The notes under the pieces were generated by a model. That model made no database searches, had not been told where the DNA came from, and saw only the letters and a program-made list of their open reading frames with translations. From positions 62,001 through 126,000 of the forward strand of contig NZ_OY762614.1 of assembly GCF_963666145.1 (NCBI RefSeq): a stretch of DNA of 64,000 nt. Reading direction: 5' to 3'. Source of the stretch: an uncultured Desulfobacter sp. (lineage in GTDB: Bacteria; Desulfobacterota; Desulfobacteria; Desulfobacterales; Desulfobacteraceae). This document shows positions 61,830-64,000 of this stretch, one piece after another. Positions within the stretch are counted from its first letter, which is position 1, and each line of letters begins with the position of its first letter. The position numbers and the translations under genes are program-made.

Positions 61830-63710
61830 TTGAAATATCTTGACCAAATAAATGGCCCTGATGACCTAAAACAAATTCCAAGAAACGAGCTCGGGGCGGT
61901 TGCCCGGGAGATCCGAAGCCGAATTATTGACGTGGTATCAAAAAACGGCGGGCATCTGGCATCCAGTTTAGGTGTCGTTGAACTGACCATTGCCCTGCAT
62001 TATGTGTTTGATCTGCCCAAAGACACCCTGATCTGGGATGTGGGACATCAATCCTATGCCCACAAACTGCTAACCGGGCGGCATCAAAACTTTGACACCC
62101 TTCGAAAATACAAAGGGATTTCAGGGTTTGTAAAAATAAAAGAAAGCCCCTATGACAGTTTGACCGTCGGCCACGCCTCCACCTCAATTTCTGCGGGGCT
62201 TGGCATGTCCTATGCCAAGAAGCTTAAAAAGGACACGTCCAATGTGGTCTCCATCATCGGTGACGGTTCCATGACCGCAGGCCTTGCCTATGAAGGGCTG
62301 AACCATTCAGGCGACTCCCAGCAAAAATACATCGTTATATTAAATGATAATGACATGTCCATCTCCGCCAATGTCGGGGCCTTGTCTTCTTATCTGTCCC
62401 GGACCTTTTCGCACAAGGCCCTGCAGAACATGCGCAACCAGTTTGGCCAGTTTTTAAAGTCCGTTCCCAAAATCGGGGATGATATGTATGGTTGGGCCAA
62501 ACGGTGGGAGGAGTCTTTTAAAACCTTTGTGACCCCGGGCATGCTGTTCGAGGCCTTTAATTTTGATTATTTCGGACCCATTGACGGCCATAATCTGGAT
62601 CATCTCATTGATATTTTATCCAATATCAAAGATCCGGATTCTCCGGTACTGTTGCATGTGACCACCCAAAAGGGCAAAGGATACGAACCAGCTGAAAAAA
62701 ATCCGGTCTATTTTCACGGTGTGGGAAAATTTTCAGTGGATACCGGAAAATGTCCGGTGTCGTCAAAAAGCGCCCCGCCCTCTTATACCTCGGTGTTCGG
62801 CAAATGCATGATTGAACTTGCAAAACAAAACAAGTGCATTGTGGCGGTAACGGCTGCCATGCCAGAAGGTACGGGGTTAGGTCCTTTTTCCGAACAATTT
62901 CCAGATAGATTTATAGACGTGGGTATCGCCGAACAGCATGCCGTGACCTTTGCCGCAGGTCTTGCCGCCAAAGGGGGTAAACCTGTGGTGGCCATCTATT
63001 CCACCTTTTTGCAGCGCGGCTATGACCAGATTCTTCATGACGTCTGCATTGACAGTCACCCTGTCATTTTTGCCCTGGATCGCGGCGGCATTGTGGGTGA
63101 AGACGGCCCCACCCACCACGGATTGTTTGATTTTTCCTATCTTCGGTCCATGCCCAATATGACCGTTATGGCCCCCATGGATGAAAACGAACTGGTACGG
63201 ATGATGCACACCGCCGTGGCCCACCCGGGCCCCATTGCCCTGCGTTATCCCAGGGGTGTCGGCCAGGGCGTTGACGTTGATTATAATGCCAAAGCGATTG
63301 ACATCGGCAAAGCAAAGACGGTGCGTACCGGCGACGACCTGTTGATCATCGGTATCGGCCGCTGCGTCAATGACGCCGTGGATGCCGCAGAACAACTGGC
63401 CGCCCAGGGTATTGAAAGCACCGTAGTCAACGCCCGGTTTGTAAAACCGCTGGATGCGGACCTGATCCTGAAGCTTGCCGGAAAGATCAAAAAAGTGGTG
63501 ACCATTGAAGAGCATGTTCTGGCAGGCGGTTTTGGCTCTGCCGTCCTTGAACTCATAGCGGATAACGGCCTTTCAGGGTGTATGGTCAACCGGGTAGGCA
63601 TTAAAGATCAATTCGTTGAACACGGCACCCAGGCTGAGCTTCGAAGAGATTACGGTGTCGATGCCCAGGCGGTTGTGACCGCAGGATTGAAATTGTGCCG
63701 TGAAAAATAA
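61830..63710 (+). CDS. dxs: 1-deoxy-D-xylulose-5-phosphate synthase
   Basis: A 626-residue thiamine diphosphate enzyme making DXP from pyruvate and glyceraldehyde-3-phosphate, the first step of the MEP isoprenoid pathway. Hallmarks: HYVFDLPKDTLIWDVGHQSYAHKLLTGR, the ThDP site GDGSMTAGLAYEGLNHSG, VSRGG-type HVTTQKGKGYEPAE, and GIAEQHAVTFAAGLA. It starts at a TTG with a gaggtag ribosome site 7 bases upstream. Its stop overlaps the next gene's GTG by 11 bases. Confidence 0.97.
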   Translation: MKYLDQINGPDDLKQIPRNELGAVAREIRSRIIDVVSKNGGHLASSLGVVELTIALHYVFDLPKDTLIWDVGHQSYAHKLLTGRHQNFDTLRKYKGISGFVKIKESPYDSLTVGHASTSISAGLGMSYAKKLKKDTSNVVSIIGDGSMTAGLAYEGLNHSGDSQQKYIVILNDNDMSISANVGALSSYLSRTFSHKALQNMRNQFGQFLKSVPKIGDDMYGWAKRWEESFKTFVTPGMLFEAFNFDYFGPIDGHNLDHLIDILSNIKDPDSPVLLHVTTQKGKGYEPAEKNPVYFHGVGKFSVDTGKCPVSSKSAPPSYTSVFGKCMIELAKQNKCIVAVTAAMPEGTGLGPFSEQFPDRFIDVGIAEQHAVTFAAGLAAKGGKPVVAIYSTFLQRGYDQILHDVCIDSHPVIFALDRGGIVGEDGPTHHGLFDFSYLRSMPNMTVMAPMDENELVRMMHTAVAHPGPIALRYPRGVGQGVDVDYNAKAIDIGKAKTVRTGDDLLIIGIGRCVNDAVDAAEQLAAQGIESTVVNARFVKPLDADLILKLAGKIKKVVTIEEHVLAGGFGSAVLELIADNGLSGCMVNRVGIKDQFVEHGTQAELRRDYGVDAQAVVTAGLKLCREK

Positions 63711-64000
63711 AGCCGTCAGAAAACGCCTGGACCAGGCCCTGGTTGAGCAAGGCCTGATACGTTCAAGGGAACGGGCAAAGGCCGTTATAATGGCCGGAAA
63801 GGTTCTGGTGAACGGTTTCAAAGTCGATAAACCGGGAACCCAGGTAAATCCAGATGCCCAGCTTGAGGTCAAAGCCGCGGATCACCCTTACGTCAGTCGG
63901 GGGGGGCTTAAACTTGAAAAAGCACTCCAAAGTTTTCCCGTATCTGTCCAGGACGCGGTGTGTCTCGATATCGGTGCCTCCACAGGAGGATTTACCGACT
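63700..64000 (+). CDS. tlyA: TlyA-family rRNA methyltransferase, N-terminal part
   Basis: Partial gene cut by the right edge. From a GTG at 63700 overlapping the dxs stop, it reads VRKRLDQALVEQGLIRSRERAKAVIMAGKVLVNG, an S4-type RNA-binding domain, then HPYVSRGGLKLEKAL and the SAM motif CLDIGASTGGFTD. This is the TlyA/hemolysin A family, 16S/23S 2'-O-methyltransferases. Next to dxs is its usual place. About 100 residues are visible. Confidence 0.92.
   Translation, partial: MKNKAVRKRLDQALVEQGLIRSRERAKAVIMAGKVLVNGFKVDKPGTQVNPDAQLEVKAADHPYVSRGGLKLEKALQSFPVSVQDAVCLDIGASTGGFTD

Overview
The window looks like chromosome from a Gram-negative, strictly anaerobic sulfate reducer, most likely family Desulfobacteraceae (Desulfobacter/Desulfobacula type). 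The case is inferential. It rests on a two-subunit class I hydro-lyase of the fumarase/tartrate-dehydratase family, a bacterial phosphagen kinase, a short assimilatory-type sulfite reductase with FNR-like sites, many Cache/PocR sensory kinases and chemoreceptors, and CCACGAAG/CCACGGAA-type inverted repeats. No rRNA, tRNA, CRISPR array or intact insertion sequence was seen. Most of the window has ordinary chromosomal composition; about 23.2-24.8 kb is clearly AT-rich and looks acquired.

Layout. 0-6.8 kb: the start of a DUF58 gene and moxR, a homocysteine methyltransferase-like gene, a Cys-rich mini-protein overlapping a phosphagen (arginine-type) kinase, a ribosome hibernation factor, a PanP-type aspartate decarboxylase and an ArsC/Spx-like protein. 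6.8-12.6 kb: a heptose-epimerase-like SDR, a 640-base spacer with two covarying hairpins, the fumarase/tartrate dehydratase pair, a possible pseudoknotted RNA, and metE. 12.6-22.7 kb: a PstS-like lipoprotein coupled to a histidine kinase, glycogen phosphorylase, a DsbC-like protein, a long LOG-family protein, and a short sulfite reductase convergent with a cupin, each with an FNR-like box at a similar distance upstream. 23-25 kb: an HTH-gene remnant and an AT-rich island with two small lipoproteins.

25-33 kb is a divergent accessory cluster. On one side a TonB receptor, an O-methyltransferase-like enzyme and a NitT/TauT-type ABC importer form a tightly overlapping operon. On the other side are a PchR-like AraC regulator and a second, paralogous methyltransferase. 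It reads as a regulated import-and-methylation system for an unknown small molecule. 33-42.5 kb holds a periplasmic binding protein, three chemoreceptors (one frameshifted) and a birA-bioYMN biotin uptake operon with a recognisable BirA operator over the birA start codon.

42.8-55.4 kb is a single-direction signalling array: a REC-GAF-kinase-REC hybrid, a lone receiver, and three related histidine kinases interleaved with three periplasmic binding proteins that have no transporter partners. 55.4-64 kb returns to housekeeping: a class II aldolase with a MocR regulator, a secreted ATP-dependent DNA ligase, and the xseA-xseB-ispA-dxs-tlyA run, with tlyA cut by the window edge. The regions most worth following up are the divergent methyltransferase/TonB/ABC cluster, the binding-protein/kinase array and the possible structured RNA upstream of metE.
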